From positions 8,586,821 to 8,650,820 of the forward strand of contig CM055753.1 of assembly GCA_029465975.1 (NCBI GenBank): a stretch of DNA of 64,000 nucleotides. Direction: 5' to 3'. The notes under the pieces are model-generated. The model ran no database searches, was not told where the DNA came from, and saw nothing but the letters and a program-made list of their open reading frames with translations. Source of the DNA: Dallia pectoralis (lineage: Eukaryota > Chordata > Actinopteri > Esociformes > Umbridae). Every line of letters starts with the position of its first letter. Positions within the stretch are counted from its first letter, which is position 1. Below, in pieces: positions 43,167 to 53,544 of this stretch. Position numbers and translations under genes: made by a program.

Positions 43167-44493
43167 CAGGGTTCCTACGGGTGCTTGAAATCCTTGAAAG
43201 TGCTTGAATTTTGATGATGTGTTTTCAAGGTTTGAAAAGTGCTTAAATGTTGGATAAAGTGCTTGAAAATGCTTGAAATTGTAACTGTATTTATTTCACA
43301 ACAAATATCTAATCTGCATGAATAGTTCGTTATTTAAATGGAGAAAAAAAAAATGTTGGAGAACTTAAAATGAAACCTGCTGCGCTCGCTTATGAATGTG
43401 TGACTGCGATCTGCCAGTCTATTCCAGTGTTCCTCCCCCATGGTCAAGCCTCTGTCGAGAGAGGGTTTTCTGTTAACAAAGAGGTGATGGTGGAGAACCT
43501 GCAAGAGCATTCTCTTATTGCTCAGCGGATCATTCATGACCATGTGAACCAATTTGGGAGGGCTGCTCAACATAGTCTACACGAAGGAACTACTCCTCTC
43601 TGCAGCTGCTGCCAGGCAGAAATAATATATGGATGACCAAAAACGTCGAAAAAAAGATGAGCAGACTGCTCAGAAGAGAAAGGGAGTAATGGAGAAGATA
43701 GCTGAGATCAAGGCCAAAAAGAAGAGAATGGAGGAGGACGTAAGGGTCCTTCTGAAATCTGCAGATAGTAATGCAGAGAAAGCTGAATCGGTGGGAAAAC
43801 TCAGCTTCATTTCGAAATCAAATGGTCTTTGCAGAGCTGCAAAAGAAAAACAAAAAGTCTGGAGGCTGTAGAAAAACAGCTAAATGACAAGCTGAAGGAG
43901 CTCAAAGACACTCCTTAATAGGTCATTAATGTATTAATTGCCCTAAACGTGCATTGTTCGGTGTTTAGTCCAAGTTGATTTGTTTTGTTTTATTTAACAG
44001 AGTAAGTTGATTTGTTTAGTTTTGCAGTATTTTGTATTTGGGCGTATTAATTTTTATTTATTTTTGCAGGATAAAGTCCACCAAAGTCAATTTTAAGTTG
44101 ATTTTGTTTAAAACATTAAAATATCTTGTTGAGTTGATTAAATTAAGTTAAATATGCACTTGAGGTATACCATATACATAGTTGTTTCAAGTTGTTTTGA
44201 TTTGCACAATATTGTTAAAAAGTTCAAAGAGGTGAATCTGATTGACTACTTCAAAGACGAATGTTTGCATTTATTTTGTTTTCAAATATCTGATCCTTCT
44301 GCTATTTCAAAAGACAATTTTGTCTGTTTATAGCGTTTATCGCTAATGTGATATAAACAATAGATATTAAATTTGACTATGTATTGGTATGTAATTCACG
44401 GTGATGTAAGGTGCTGGAAAAAGCTTAAAAAAATACCTTGAAAGTGCTTGAAAAGTGCTTGCATTTGACCTTGGAAAAGGTGTATGAACCCTG
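43167..44493 (+). mobile_element. hAT-like DNA transposon relic (1.3 kb)
   Basis: The left end cagggttcctacgggtgctt and right end ggtgtatgaaccctg form an imperfect terminal inverted repeat (CAGGGTTC-TAC). Both ends are rich in subterminal GTGCTTGAAA motifs. TGGTAA flanks both sides directly (43161-43166 and 44494-44499), which suits a target duplication, although hAT elements usually make 8 bp. Inside is a broken transposase C-terminus. Its small size and broken frames make it a non-autonomous or deleted copy. Confidence 0.75.
43370..43918 (+). pseudogene. hAT-like transposase C-terminal remnant
   Basis: The frame at 43370-43636 contains ASVERGFSVNKEV, which matches the hAT dimerisation motif (S-x-E-R-x-F-S). 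The homologous sequence continues in a second frame (43629-43871: DDQKRRKKDEQ, KKKRMEEDV), a charged coiled coil, and then in a third near 43866-43918 (VEKQLNDKLKELKD). Two frame breaks and loss of the N-terminal and catalytic parts make it non-functional. Confidence 0.65.
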
Positions 44494-44499
44494 TGGTAA

Positions 44500-45015
44500 G
44501 AATCACTGCTGCTTCTGGGGGAAAAAATAATTGGGATCCAAATAAACAAATGACGTTGTGAGGAAAATAGCAGCTCCAGTTAACTGGCCTTTAACCCATT
44601 CCCCACCTGCTGCCCACTCCACTAATATTGGACAGATTCCCTGTCCTGCTGTTTTCCTTCTCTCCTTTTCTTTGATTAACCCTGGTAATAGTGTGCAAGT
44701 AGTGTGCAAAATAGTGTGCAAAGCAGTGTGCAAAATTGTGTGCAAAGTTGGGCTTGATAAATCATTCAACCAGCGGGCAGACAAAGACAGTGTTGTGTTT
44801 TGCGGGATGTTGACAGCGAAAGATGCAGTGATACAGAGAGAAAGAGAGAGAATCGGTGAGTGATACATAGTGAGGGGAAACGTGGAGCACTCTGGGGCAC
44901 TGGTGCCCAACGGCACAGCCCTGAAAGCAGCCTCATATATGGGCATAATTGAGGAGGAACTCTGCTAACCGGGATCCTCTGTGGTGATGCCGCAGTTGTA
45001 GACTGGTGCACTGTG
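44500..45015. other. intergenic DNA with GTGTGCAAA short repeats
   Basis: Five near copies of agtgtgcaaa lie at 44690-44750. ORFs of 80-147 codons overlap on both strands without domains. Confidence 0.45.
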
Positions 45016-45064
45016 TTTAAATATAGACTGACGGGCCGTATTTAAATCGAGCCTGACGCCATGG

Positions 45065-45548
45065 ATACACACAGATGAGCCAAAAAACATTGTGACCGGG
45101 CAAATGGCGGCGAAGTGAACAGCGTAGATCATCTGCTAACACGGGCATATGTCAAAGTCTGGGTAGATTGGGGGGTCATAGTCAACGTGTTGGATGTAGG
45201 AGAAATGTGCAGGAGTGAAGACCTGAGCAGCTTCGACAACTTTGTCACACCTTCATGGCAATGATAATCACAGATGGCAGTGGCCTCTATCAGCTGGATA
45301 ATGCATCCTGCCACACTGCACACATTGTTCTGGAATGGTTTGAGGAACATGATGAACAGTTCTAGGTGTTGCCTTGACCTCCAAATTCCACAGATCCCAA
45401 TCCGATTGACCATTTGTGCTGGACCAATAGTTTGGATCCGTGGTGGATCCACCTCTTACAGGACTTGAAGGATCTGCGGCTAATCTCCTGGTGCCAGACA
45501 CCTCAGGACACCTTCAGGGGTCTTAGAGTCCATGCCTTGGCGGGTTGG
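45065..45548 (+). pseudogene. internally deleted Tc1-like transposon relic
   Basis: The left end atacacacagatgagccaaa followed by acattgtgacc matches the terminal repeat of a fish Tc1-like family (ATACACAGATGAGCCAAAACATTATGACC class, as I remember it). After about 180 bp it jumps to the transposase 3' half: ggcagtggcctctatcagct, gataatgcatcctgccacac, gaatggtttgaggaacatga and caaattcc...gatcccaatcc, corresponding to the DNA-xx-CH and PNP-I-(E/D) catalytic blocks. Several stops occur. The right terminal repeat is lost. It lies between a lone 25-bp-type unit at about 45017-45050 and the main 25-bp array. Confidence 0.8.
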
Positions 45549-45549
45549 T

Positions 45550-46045
45550 ACTGTATTAAAATATAGACTGATGGGCTGTAGTTAAATATAGACTGATGGG
45601 CTGTATTAAAATATAGACTGATGGATGGGCTGTAGTTAAATATAGACTGATGGGCTGTAGTTAAATATAGACTGATGGGCTGTAGTTAAATATAGACTGA
45701 TGGGCTGTAGTTAAATATAGACTGATGGGCTGTAGTTAAATATAGACTGATGGGCTGTAGATAAATATAGACTGATGGGCTGTAGTTAAATATAGACTGA
45801 TGGGCTGTAGTTAAATATAGACTGATGGGCTGTAGATAAATATAGACTGATGGGCTGTAGTTAAATATAGACTGATGGGTTGTAGTTAAATATAGACTGA
45901 TGGGCTGTAGTTAAATATAGACTGATGGGCTGTAGTTAAATATAGACTGATGGGCTGTAGTTAAATATAGACTGATGGGCTGTTGTTAAATATAGACTGA
46001 TGGATGGGCTGTAGTTAAATATAGACTGATGGGCTGTATTTAAAT
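45550..46045. repeat. 25-bp minisatellite, about 20 copies
   Basis: The unit tatagactgatgggctgtag followed by ttaaa, with ataaa, attaaaa and gatggatggg variants. A diverged unit (atatagactgacgggccgta) lies at 45020-45050, on the other side of the Tc1-like relic. Confidence 0.95.
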
Positions 46046-46064
46046 ATATAATGTTTGCATTTCT

Positions 46065-46203
<139 letters not shown>

Positions 46204-46215
46204 AGCTGGGGATGT

Positions 46216-46252
46216 GTGGCTGTGTGTGTGTGTGTGTGTGTGTGTTTGTGTG
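46216..46252. repeat. (GT)n microsatellite
   Basis: A GT run 15 bp downstream of the CA array, a potential hairpin partner. Confidence 0.93.
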
Positions 46253-46617
46253 TCAGTCAGCAGTCAATACATGTCAATTTATAAATGTTATATGTCAATG
46301 CACTGATGGAAAACATTCCATTAATATGATCTTCGCTCTTTGGGTTTACTGTTTTTGATATACAGTAAATTAAATATCTCATTACAACATACAATCACAT
46401 ATTGAGTGTGTGTTTGTGTGTGTGCGTTTGTTTGTCTCTGTGTGTGTGTGTGTGTGTGTGTGTTTATGGTGCCTGGGTGGTTCAGTGAGTGAATGACTGA
46501 AAGAATTGACTGTTCCTAGAGTATCTGAAGCAATTTTACAATTGAATCAGAACAGGGCTCCAATCTAAAACAAGAACAACTCCGTAGTGAAGTCATAAAA
46601 TATAATTTCTCTTTTTC
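46253..46617. other. intergenic AT-rich DNA with a GT run
   Basis: AT-rich sequence with a second GT run at about 46405-46463. No gene. Confidence 0.5.
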
Positions 46618-46833
46618 TTGTTCTCTCTCTCTCTCTCTCTTTCTCCCTCTCTGGATGGAGGGGGAGGGAGGTTTAAGATCTCATTACAGAAAGACTCAAA
46701 ACAAGGCCCTATTATTTTCCTCAGCGATACAGGATTAGCCTTCGTTCTGCAGCGGTCAGCTATACTCTCTGTCTCTACCTCCCATGTTCTATCTCTATCT
46801 CTCTCTCCCTCTCTCTACCTCTCTCTCTCTCAG
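46618..46833. repeat. CT-rich pyrimidine tracts
   Basis: (CT)n at 46621-46652 and at 46790-46832, separated by unique sequence. The second ends in ctctctctcag, an acceptor-like sequence. Confidence 0.85.
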
Positions 46834-46927
46834 GCTACACTAACAGCAGAAACTACCTTCAACCGCACTTCCTTCACGTTAATTGCCTGGAAGCGTCCAC
46901 AGTGGGCCTCTGGTCATTTCAACACAG

Positions 46928-47091
46928 CCGGAGCAGCAAATGAACCTGCCTGCTGCTATGCCTGGGGCCCACACCACAGGGAAGTCATTCAGCGGTTCCC
47001 AGGAAACATTTATCAACCAGGCCCCGGTCTCCGCTCTCCCAGACATCACCTTCAGCTTTGCCCCTGTCCCGCACAAGGACAACGAGGGCAG
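46928..47091 (+). CDS. candidate internal exon, product not recognised
   Basis: A frame that reads PEQQMNLPAAMPGAHTTGK and later ALPDITFSFAPVPHKDNEG is bounded by an acceptor-like atttcaacacag/CCG (ends 46927) and a consensus donor GGGCAG/gtaagc (47092). The frame is closed upstream by TAA at 46880-46882, which fits an exon start after it. Composition (Pro, Ser, Gln, mixed hydrophobics) looks more like real protein than the other ORFs of the region. I cannot name a family and see no partner exon in the window, so it may be chance. Confidence 0.3.
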
Positions 47092-47865
47092 GTAAGCCAA
47101 CGAGGGACACTAGTGCTGGGCTTTGGGCTTTCTGTGACACACACAAACTCAAAAACTCACTCAAATGTACACACACACACACACAAACACACGCAGAAGG
47201 TATGCAAAAGCATACATTTTGACGCCGACCATCACATACACACACAGGCAGAGTACACACAATAAACGTGCGCACATAAACGTGCGCACATGGAGATACT
47301 TTTGTGTATGGGTGGTCTCTGTGTAGCGTGTCTTTTGTCTGATCTTGAGGCGACAGGGAGAGTCTATGTAGAAAATAGGAAACCCAGGGTTATTTTTGCC
47401 TCAAAATCACATATTACATTTAAAAAATATTGATCACACATTAGACACATTGAAGAAAATTTTTCTGGAAACCACGTCACTAGATTTAAGCATTTAAGAT
47501 CAAAAATACAGGTTCCTAACTAGATGTAGCTGATAGAGAAGGAGAGATGAGTTATCAGAAAGACGATAAAGAGAAGAAAGAAGAGACAGAGCAGGGGAAG
47601 ATGCGAGAAGAGACAAAGGAATTAAGTGCAAAAGAGGAGAGACGGAAAGACGAGAGAAACAGAAGAACACAAGTCATCGGGTGGAAAGATAAAAGGGAAC
47701 AGAGTAAAACGAGAATGACAATTCGAGACAGGCCGAACGGTAGACCGCAAGAAGTGAAACAGAACGAGAGAACTACGTAAAATTATAGTGTCTCCCAATG
47801 CATTTTCCGGAGACTTCCTGAAGCCGTACCTTCCTTAGAGAGCGTTTAAAGTAACACTTCGGACC
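47092..47865. other. intergenic or intronic DNA, no gene recognised
   Basis: CA-rich patches at 47165-47195 and 47236-47262. A purine-rich 77-codon ORF at 47547-47780 is low complexity (Lys/Glu/Arg). Confidence 0.45.
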
Positions 47866-48431
47866 TGTTATGGAATTTTATGATCACTCAAGAAGTTTAT
47901 TAACATGTAAGTCCTATAGATGTTGTTTAGGCCAAAAGGCACAGAGGAAAGAATGTTTAGGATAAGTTTCATGATAGGAGACATCTGTCTATTGACCTAT
48001 TGACCTCTAGAAAGGTCCTGGGGAGTGACCCTCGGGTTTTCCTGACAGCTCCATATGTCATGTTTATTATCCTATAGTTTGGTGAGATCTTCTAAGGACC
48101 TCGTCTGTTCTCCATCATCTCTGTTTAGGTTGGTGTATCAATGAGTGTGCGTAACTTCATTCCTTTAAATACCCCTGCAGAAGTTCTTCTCATCAGGTCA
48201 GTCTGATCCAGCACAGGTTATTGTCCTGTTGTCTGATGAAGACTTTCCTCAAACCTATTCTTTAAGTTTGCCATAGGGATTGATCTGATCAATGCAAGAG
48301 CTTATACCTGTATTTGAGAAATGGTTTCTTACTTGCAATTAAACCTGTTAAAAGTGTCAAACTGTAACATACTCTCGTGCGTCTTACTTTAAGTTCGAAT
48401 TCAGCTATTGAAGTCTAAAATTTCCACGACA
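47866..48431 (+). repeat. ERV 5' LTR (566 bp)
   Basis: Runs from tgttatggaattttatgatc to ttccacgaca. A TATA-like TTTAAATA at 48164-48171 and the poly(A) signal ATTAAA at 48338-48343 give a plausible U3-R-U5 division. Confidence 0.95.
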
Positions 48432-48433
48432 TT

Positions 48434-48452
48434 TGGGGGCATCGTCCGAGAT
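48434..48452 (+). other. ERV primer binding site, tRNA-Pro-like
   Basis: tgggggcatcgtccgagat, two bases after the LTR, resembles the proline tRNA primer site used by many retroviruses, but with one extra base and one substitution. Confidence 0.6.
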
Positions 48453-48727
48453 TCTTAACAAAGTAATCCGTATTTTTTCCAAAACAGGCTACATATCCTA
48501 AAGAGCGATATAATTTTTTTTTAATTTTTTTGAAAAATAACAGGCCAGGACTGTCTTTGGAGATATGTGATTCTATACAGAATTTTGAAACTCAAGGACC
48601 TAAAAATGCTGAATTGGGACAATGTTGGACGACAGTTTGACAACGGTTTTGATAAATTAACAAAATAGGCTCGTTAATTTTGACTTAATTCGTAAGGTTA
48701 TTGTAAGATTTTAAACTTGGCTTAAAA

Positions 48728-48883
48728 ATGGAAAACAGTACTTCTAATCGGGTATTTGTTGATTTTGGTCTGGTAAAACGTGCACGTCAGGAATTATTAA
48801 TTTCTGCAGCTCCAATCCTCCTCAACAAATGGGTGAGTGGAGAGCGCCAGACTGGAGCAATATTTACCTGTATGAAGTGTTAA
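48728..48883 (+). CDS. ERV 51-codon leader ORF spanning a splice donor
   Basis: ATG at 48728, TAA at 48881-48883. It starts MENSTSNRVFVDFG and contains the consensus donor gg/gtgagt at 48833. Located between primer site and gag. In snakehead retrovirus an env leader begins in a 5' exon before the splice donor; the same design would suit this frame, but no env acceptor exon is recognisable here. It could also be a chance ORF. Confidence 0.4.
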   Translation: MENSTSNRVFVDFGLVKRARQELLISAAPILLNKWVSGERQTGAIFTCMKC

Positions 48884-49056
48884 TACCTGTATACAGTAGG
48901 AATAAAATGCTGTTCAATATAGGTTATCTGGGTGCGGTGAGACGGCTCGGTTATTCAGGATATCTCACTTAAAAGAACTGACGAGTTCATTAACACATAT
49001 AGGAGACTTCATTATAGGCTAAAATTAGATTTTGCCTCTTAAATATCAATAACAAC

Positions 49057-50628
49057 ATGGGTAATTACATGTGTATTGGTAAACCTTCGGTGGATACTGA
49101 ACGTTACGTTGTTGGACCGGCTAAAATAATGACAGATAAATACGGAGACTGGACATGCGAACAATTAGACCTGTGGGAGTTATTGGGATTTCCTGCTCAT
49201 GGCAGTTTTAGTCAGAGACAGATACTGTTGTTGAAAGACAAGTTGGAGGATTTTGAACAGGGTAAAATTAAGGTTTCACGGGGTAATCGGCAGAAAGTTG
49301 ATTGGAAGGCATATAATAAGTGGAGAGAGCAGACTGATATACGGGCTAAGCGGTGTAGCACGGGGCTTGTTAATCGGTGTGTTCTAGCTTGTCCCAACCA
49401 GGTTGATGCTGCCTGTCCTCCTGCTGACCGACCCCCACCCTATCGCGGCGTTACCACAACAGCCCCAGCGGTACCAACTATGCCAACAGCATCGGACCTG
49501 ATGGAAAACATTCGCGGAGGAGGACTCTACCCATCCGTATTCGGCCTCGACAGAGTTTCACCCGCCGCAGAGAGGACCCAGAGTACTACTGCGGCCTGTC
49601 CCAGAGAACAACACAGCATTGATGCCGGGCAATTCCCTATGGTGGAGGTAGCCAACCCAGCTGGTGGAGGAGACACGGATAACCCAGCGACTATACTAGT
49701 CTACAGACCGTGGTCACCCGCAGACCTGAGAGACGTGGCTTCTACACTACCTGACCCAGAAACAGAAGGTGGAGAGGAATTTGTCCGTGTGTTTCTACAG
49801 ATCGTGAATCAATATAGACCGACCTCTGTGGAGATTGAAACAATTTTGATGAAGGCCTTGCAACTAAAATGGGGGAGAGTGAAAAGAAACTGGCCTAGCG
49901 AGAGAAACATTATGTTCAATTGGGATGCGCACTCTAACTACCGGAGTGCTGTGGAACAGCTGAGCACTGGACTTATCGCTGCTTTTCCTAAGCGAATGAA
50001 CTGGGAAAAGATCTCTGATTGTAAACAGACACTGGGCGAGAAAGTTTCAGACTACAGGAATAGACTTGAAAAAGCTTTTGAATTACACAGCGGAATGGGA
50101 AAGAGACCGGACGGTGATGAAGAGTCGGCCTGGGAGCAACAGTGTAAAATGAGGTTAGTTGCAGGCCTTCTACCAGACATTAGGAAGCACATTCAAAACC
50201 ACTGTGTAGACCTGGATGAGGGTCGCATGGAAACCGTCTGGCCGTATTTTAAGCACGCTGAAAGAGTCTACGAGGACCAGCTGTACAAACGGACCGAAGA
50301 AAGACGGGAGCGTGAAACGCAAATTCAGATGGCCCAACTGGAGTTCTACAGCAGAGGCTACTCAGGAGGAAGAAGGAGACGGAGACGGAGAGCAAGCAGG
50401 AGAGGACAATACAGACACCAGGGTGATAATAACTCCAGCCAAAGTCCCAACTCTGATAGCTGTTTCAACTGTGGTGCATTTGGACACTGGGCTCGTGACT
50501 GCACTGTGCCGGACACTAGAGACTATTACCATGGGAACAGAGACAGTATAGGAGATGGTGATGTCACAACAGCAGACGACGAAATGGAGCGTCACAGGAC
50601 CCATGGCTGCCACGGACGGGGGTACTGA
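49057..50628 (+). CDS. gag: endogenous retroviral Gag polyprotein
   Basis: 523 codons, uninterrupted. The N-terminus MGNYMC has a Gly-2 myristoylation signal and a nearby Cys, fitting plasma-membrane targeting of a matrix domain (about 1-110). PPPY at 126-129 is the late-domain motif that recruits NEDD4-type ligases for budding. A Pro/Thr-rich linker follows, then a capsid-like region at about 205-415 with YRPWSPADL and the helical block around ISDCKQTLGEKVSDYRNRL. A basic run of Arg lies at about 430-445, and a zinc knuckle C469-C472-H477-C482 (CFNCGAFGHWARDC) binds genomic RNA. The frame ends without a visible pro-pol continuation. Intact length with no stop implies recent activity or retained selection. 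Confidence 0.9.
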   Translation: MGNYMCIGKPSVDTERYVVGPAKIMTDKYGDWTCEQLDLWELLGFPAHGSFSQRQILLLKDKLEDFEQGKIKVSRGNRQKVDWKAYNKWREQTDIRAKRCSTGLVNRCVLACPNQVDAACPPADRPPPYRGVTTTAPAVPTMPTASDLMENIRGGGLYPSVFGLDRVSPAAERTQSTTAACPREQHSIDAGQFPMVEVANPAGGGDTDNPATILVYRPWSPADLRDVASTLPDPETEGGEEFVRVFLQIVNQYRPTSVEIETILMKALQLKWGRVKRNWPSERNIMFNWDAHSNYRSAVEQLSTGLIAAFPKRMNWEKISDCKQTLGEKVSDYRNRLEKAFELHSGMGKRPDGDEESAWEQQCKMRLVAGLLPDIRKHIQNHCVDLDEGRMETVWPYFKHAERVYEDQLYKRTEERRERETQIQMAQLEFYSRGYSGGRRRRRRRASRRGQYRHQGDNNSSQSPNSDSCFNCGAFGHWARDCTVPDTRDYYHGNRDSIGDGDVTTADDEMERHRTHGCHGRGY

Positions 50629-52960
50629 CGGTCAGAGGGGACGGGCAGGAAAACATCAACCCGGTGAGATCAAACCATTATGTGATTCCTGTAATTAATC
50701 AATTATGATAGTATTTACAGTTAAAGTAATTTGTTCGGATGTTTAGTGAAGACTTGTCTATTCTGTGTTTTGAGTTGATATGCAGACATATGGTTGTGTG
50801 AGATTTCGTTCCACTGGGGAGGAGTACGGGTGTCTTGGCACTATGCTTACGCTTAAAGTTAGGTGTTTAGCGTAGTGTAGCGTACATTGCGTATCGCCTG
50901 ATAAACGGGGTTTGTCAGGTCCGTGCAGCTCGGGGAGCGTGACTGGACCCATGATGGCTGATATCTCATTGTCCCTAGTTTACCGGTTACTACTAGGGGA
51001 CTGCATATATAGCTATTGTAATATCTCAGTAGAGATCAGCTCATTATCTCAGTAGAAATCAGCTCATTGTTAGTGAGAGGTCTTATTTTTCGCTGTCCAG
51101 GGTCGTTCGTACACGTACGCAAATATCATATTAAAATGACCTAGGTGTGATTCATGCATGATCTGGGGTAAAGCTTCATGAAGTTGGGACAGGGGTCCCA
51201 GGCCAAAGTTTTGTCGACACATTTATTTTCAGGTTTTCCTGTGCACGAGGAATTCCTATTTTATTGTATTGTTTTTCTTAGGCATTATGTAACATTTGCG
51301 CTAATGACATGATTAAGAGTATTTCCGATAATAACTCTGCATGTTTTACCTGGAATACTATATGTACCATTTTGTTTGTTTTGTAGGAGGACTACATTCT
51401 AGGTTATAGGGAGATTATATTCTAGTTATATGCTATGGTTATTCGTTTTGTGAAGTTGAATAAGGACATTTGGATTTGTTCCTATAAATGTTGGCATGAT
51501 GATATAATGAATGACCATGTGGGTTAAGTGTATTTCTGAAACACACTTTTATTTTTATTATTGGCTTTTGGCTATTTTGAGTAACATGTTTAAGACATTC
51601 TGAGTTCTTGATTGTTAAAAGGGCAGAAAGTTAACTGTAACTCTGTGTCTGCCTGTCTAGAGATGGTTTCTGTTAATTTAGGGGTGTTTATGAACTTTTC
51701 TTTGACCCTCCCTGGGGTGCTTCTCTGGCTCAAAAGAGGGGGCACACCCAAGTTGCTTATTTAGAGGGGGGGGCTGGTTTACTGTGTGATTGTGAGGTGG
51801 CTCAGCCCAGAGCTAACAGATGGCTGGTCGTAAACCATATTTTAGTCATGTGTTTTATCTTAGATAAATTTAACAAGTTTGTCTATTACAGTTGGTTGTT
51901 TTCTCCATTGTTGATGAACTGAAGGAGAAAACAAGAGGGGAAGTGACGTAATAAACATATTCAAGAATATAGCATTTGTTAAATTTGGATTTCAGGCAAT
52001 TGAAGTGTTTAATTTGATAGAATGTCTAAACATTTGAATGATTGAGGGGAATAGCTATTACAAATGTATTTGGCTTAGCAAAATTAAATCTGAGCAGTAA
52101 ACACAATGTAATTCTATTGTTAAAGATGTTAACTGACACATGGAATGCAATAACTGTTTGCAGGTTGTGTCGCATTAAAAATCAACAGGTTGGACCATGA
52201 ACAACTGGAGCAGAGCATCTGAGCCCTACCCCCACGCACACACACACACACACACATATATCAGAAGCTAACTGAATGACTTTAGGTACAGACCACAGAA
52301 AAGGTCAAACCAGAACCAAGGAAAAACGTGTCATCCAGACCACAATGAAGGCAATTACTAAATTGTGTGAATGTTATTGTACACTTTTCAAGGAAGTTAT
52401 GGACTGTAAAGAGAAAAAGGTGAACATGTTGCAGATTTCAGAAATTATCTTGAACGTCGGTTTGAGTTGTACAAAGGAAAAACAAGAACATTGAACACAC
52501 ACATATTGCATCTCTGGACTATTAAAGAATGGCCACTGTTTGGCCACACTCATTAAAGACGTTGAAGGAGCCTACCAGAGCTGAGAAGATGAAAAAGGAA
52601 CATTTATACACTCACACCATGATTAAAATCTTCATTTCTGATGATCAAAGAGTGCCAACATATTTACTGATGTTTTCTTAATGATTAGTTCCTCACACAC
52701 TAGATGGAGGACTAGAAATCCAGAATATGAAAATGACACTGTTGAATGTTGCTAAGTACTGTACTGACATTGGATTATTTCAATTGATTGTGTATTATGT
52801 TTGGTAAAAGTATTTTTCTTAACAGGTTACAGTTCCAGACATATGACAGTGGTGGATCCATATATTCCTGATTGGTTATGAGTAATTATTAAGCTTGAGT
52901 GAACTAAAATTTAGAGTTGACACTCTTAAATTGTTTAACATGATTAAGGGTTTATAATGT
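50629..52960 (+). other. ERV 3' internal region without coding capacity
   Basis: About 2.3 kb, AT-rich towards the 3' end, holding only short ORFs (a 72-codon frame at 52276-52494 is unremarkable). No YXDD, integrase HHCC or envelope-like signal peptide or transmembrane pattern is seen. A CA run lies at 52236-52258. It is either pol-env replaced by unrelated sequence or very diverged sequence. Confidence 0.7.
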
Positions 52961-52974
52961 TAAAAAGGGCAGAT
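52961..52974 (+). other. ERV polypurine tract
   Basis: taaaaagggcagat ends at the 3' LTR boundary. It is purine-rich but interrupted by a C and T. Confidence 0.6.
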
Positions 52975-53540
52975 TGTTATGGAATTTTATGATCACTCAA
53001 GAAGTTTATTAACATGTAAGTCCTATAGATGTTGTTTAGGCCAAAAGGCACAGAGGAAAGAATGTTTAGGATAAGTTTCATGATAGGAGACATCTGTCTA
53101 TTGACCTATTGACCTCTAGAAAGGTCCTGGGGAGTGACCCTCGGGTTTTCCTGACAGCTCCATATGTCATGTTTATTATCCTATAGTTTGGTGAGATCTT
53201 CTAAGGACCTCGTCTGTTCTCCATCATCTCTGTTTAGGTTGGTGTATCAATGAGTGTGCGTAACTTCATTCCTTTAAATACCCCTGCAGAAGTTCTTCTC
53301 ATCAGGTCAGTCTGATCCAGCACAGGTTATTGTCCTGTTGTCTGATGAAGACTTTCCTCAAACCTATTCTTTAAGTTTGCCATAGGGATTGATCTGATCA
53401 ATGCAAGAGCTTATACCTGTATTTGAGAAATGGTTTCTTACTTGCAATTAAACCTGTTAAAAGTGTCAAACTGTAACATACTCTCGTGCGTCTTACTTTA
53501 AGTTCGAATTCAGCTATTGAAGTCTAAAATTTCCACGACA
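52975..53540 (+). repeat. ERV 3' LTR (566 bp)
   Basis: Same length and, on reading, the same sequence as 47866-48431. Confidence 0.95.
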
Positions 53541-53544
53541 GACC

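Larger units (their letters stand above)
47866..53544 (+). mobile_element. endogenous retrovirus-like element, gag only
   Basis: LTRs of 566 bp at 47866-48431 and 52975-53540 start TG and end CA; I find no difference between them. The target duplication GACC lies at 47862-47865 and 53541-53544 (the second copy is included here). Internal order: tRNA-Pro-like primer site, a 51-codon leader frame containing a splice donor, a 523-codon gag, then about 2.35 kb with no long frame, a purine tract and the 3' LTR. Pol and env are not recognisable in any frame, so the copy cannot replicate by itself. N-terminal MGN, PPPY and one CCHC knuckle fit an orthoretrovirus-type Gag of a fish lineage; the genus is not assigned. 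Confidence 0.9.

Noticed and set aside
50629..52960. Possible retroviral env or pol remnant
   Set aside because: No catalytic motif, signal peptide or transmembrane pattern found by reading the short frames; kept only as a non-coding region.
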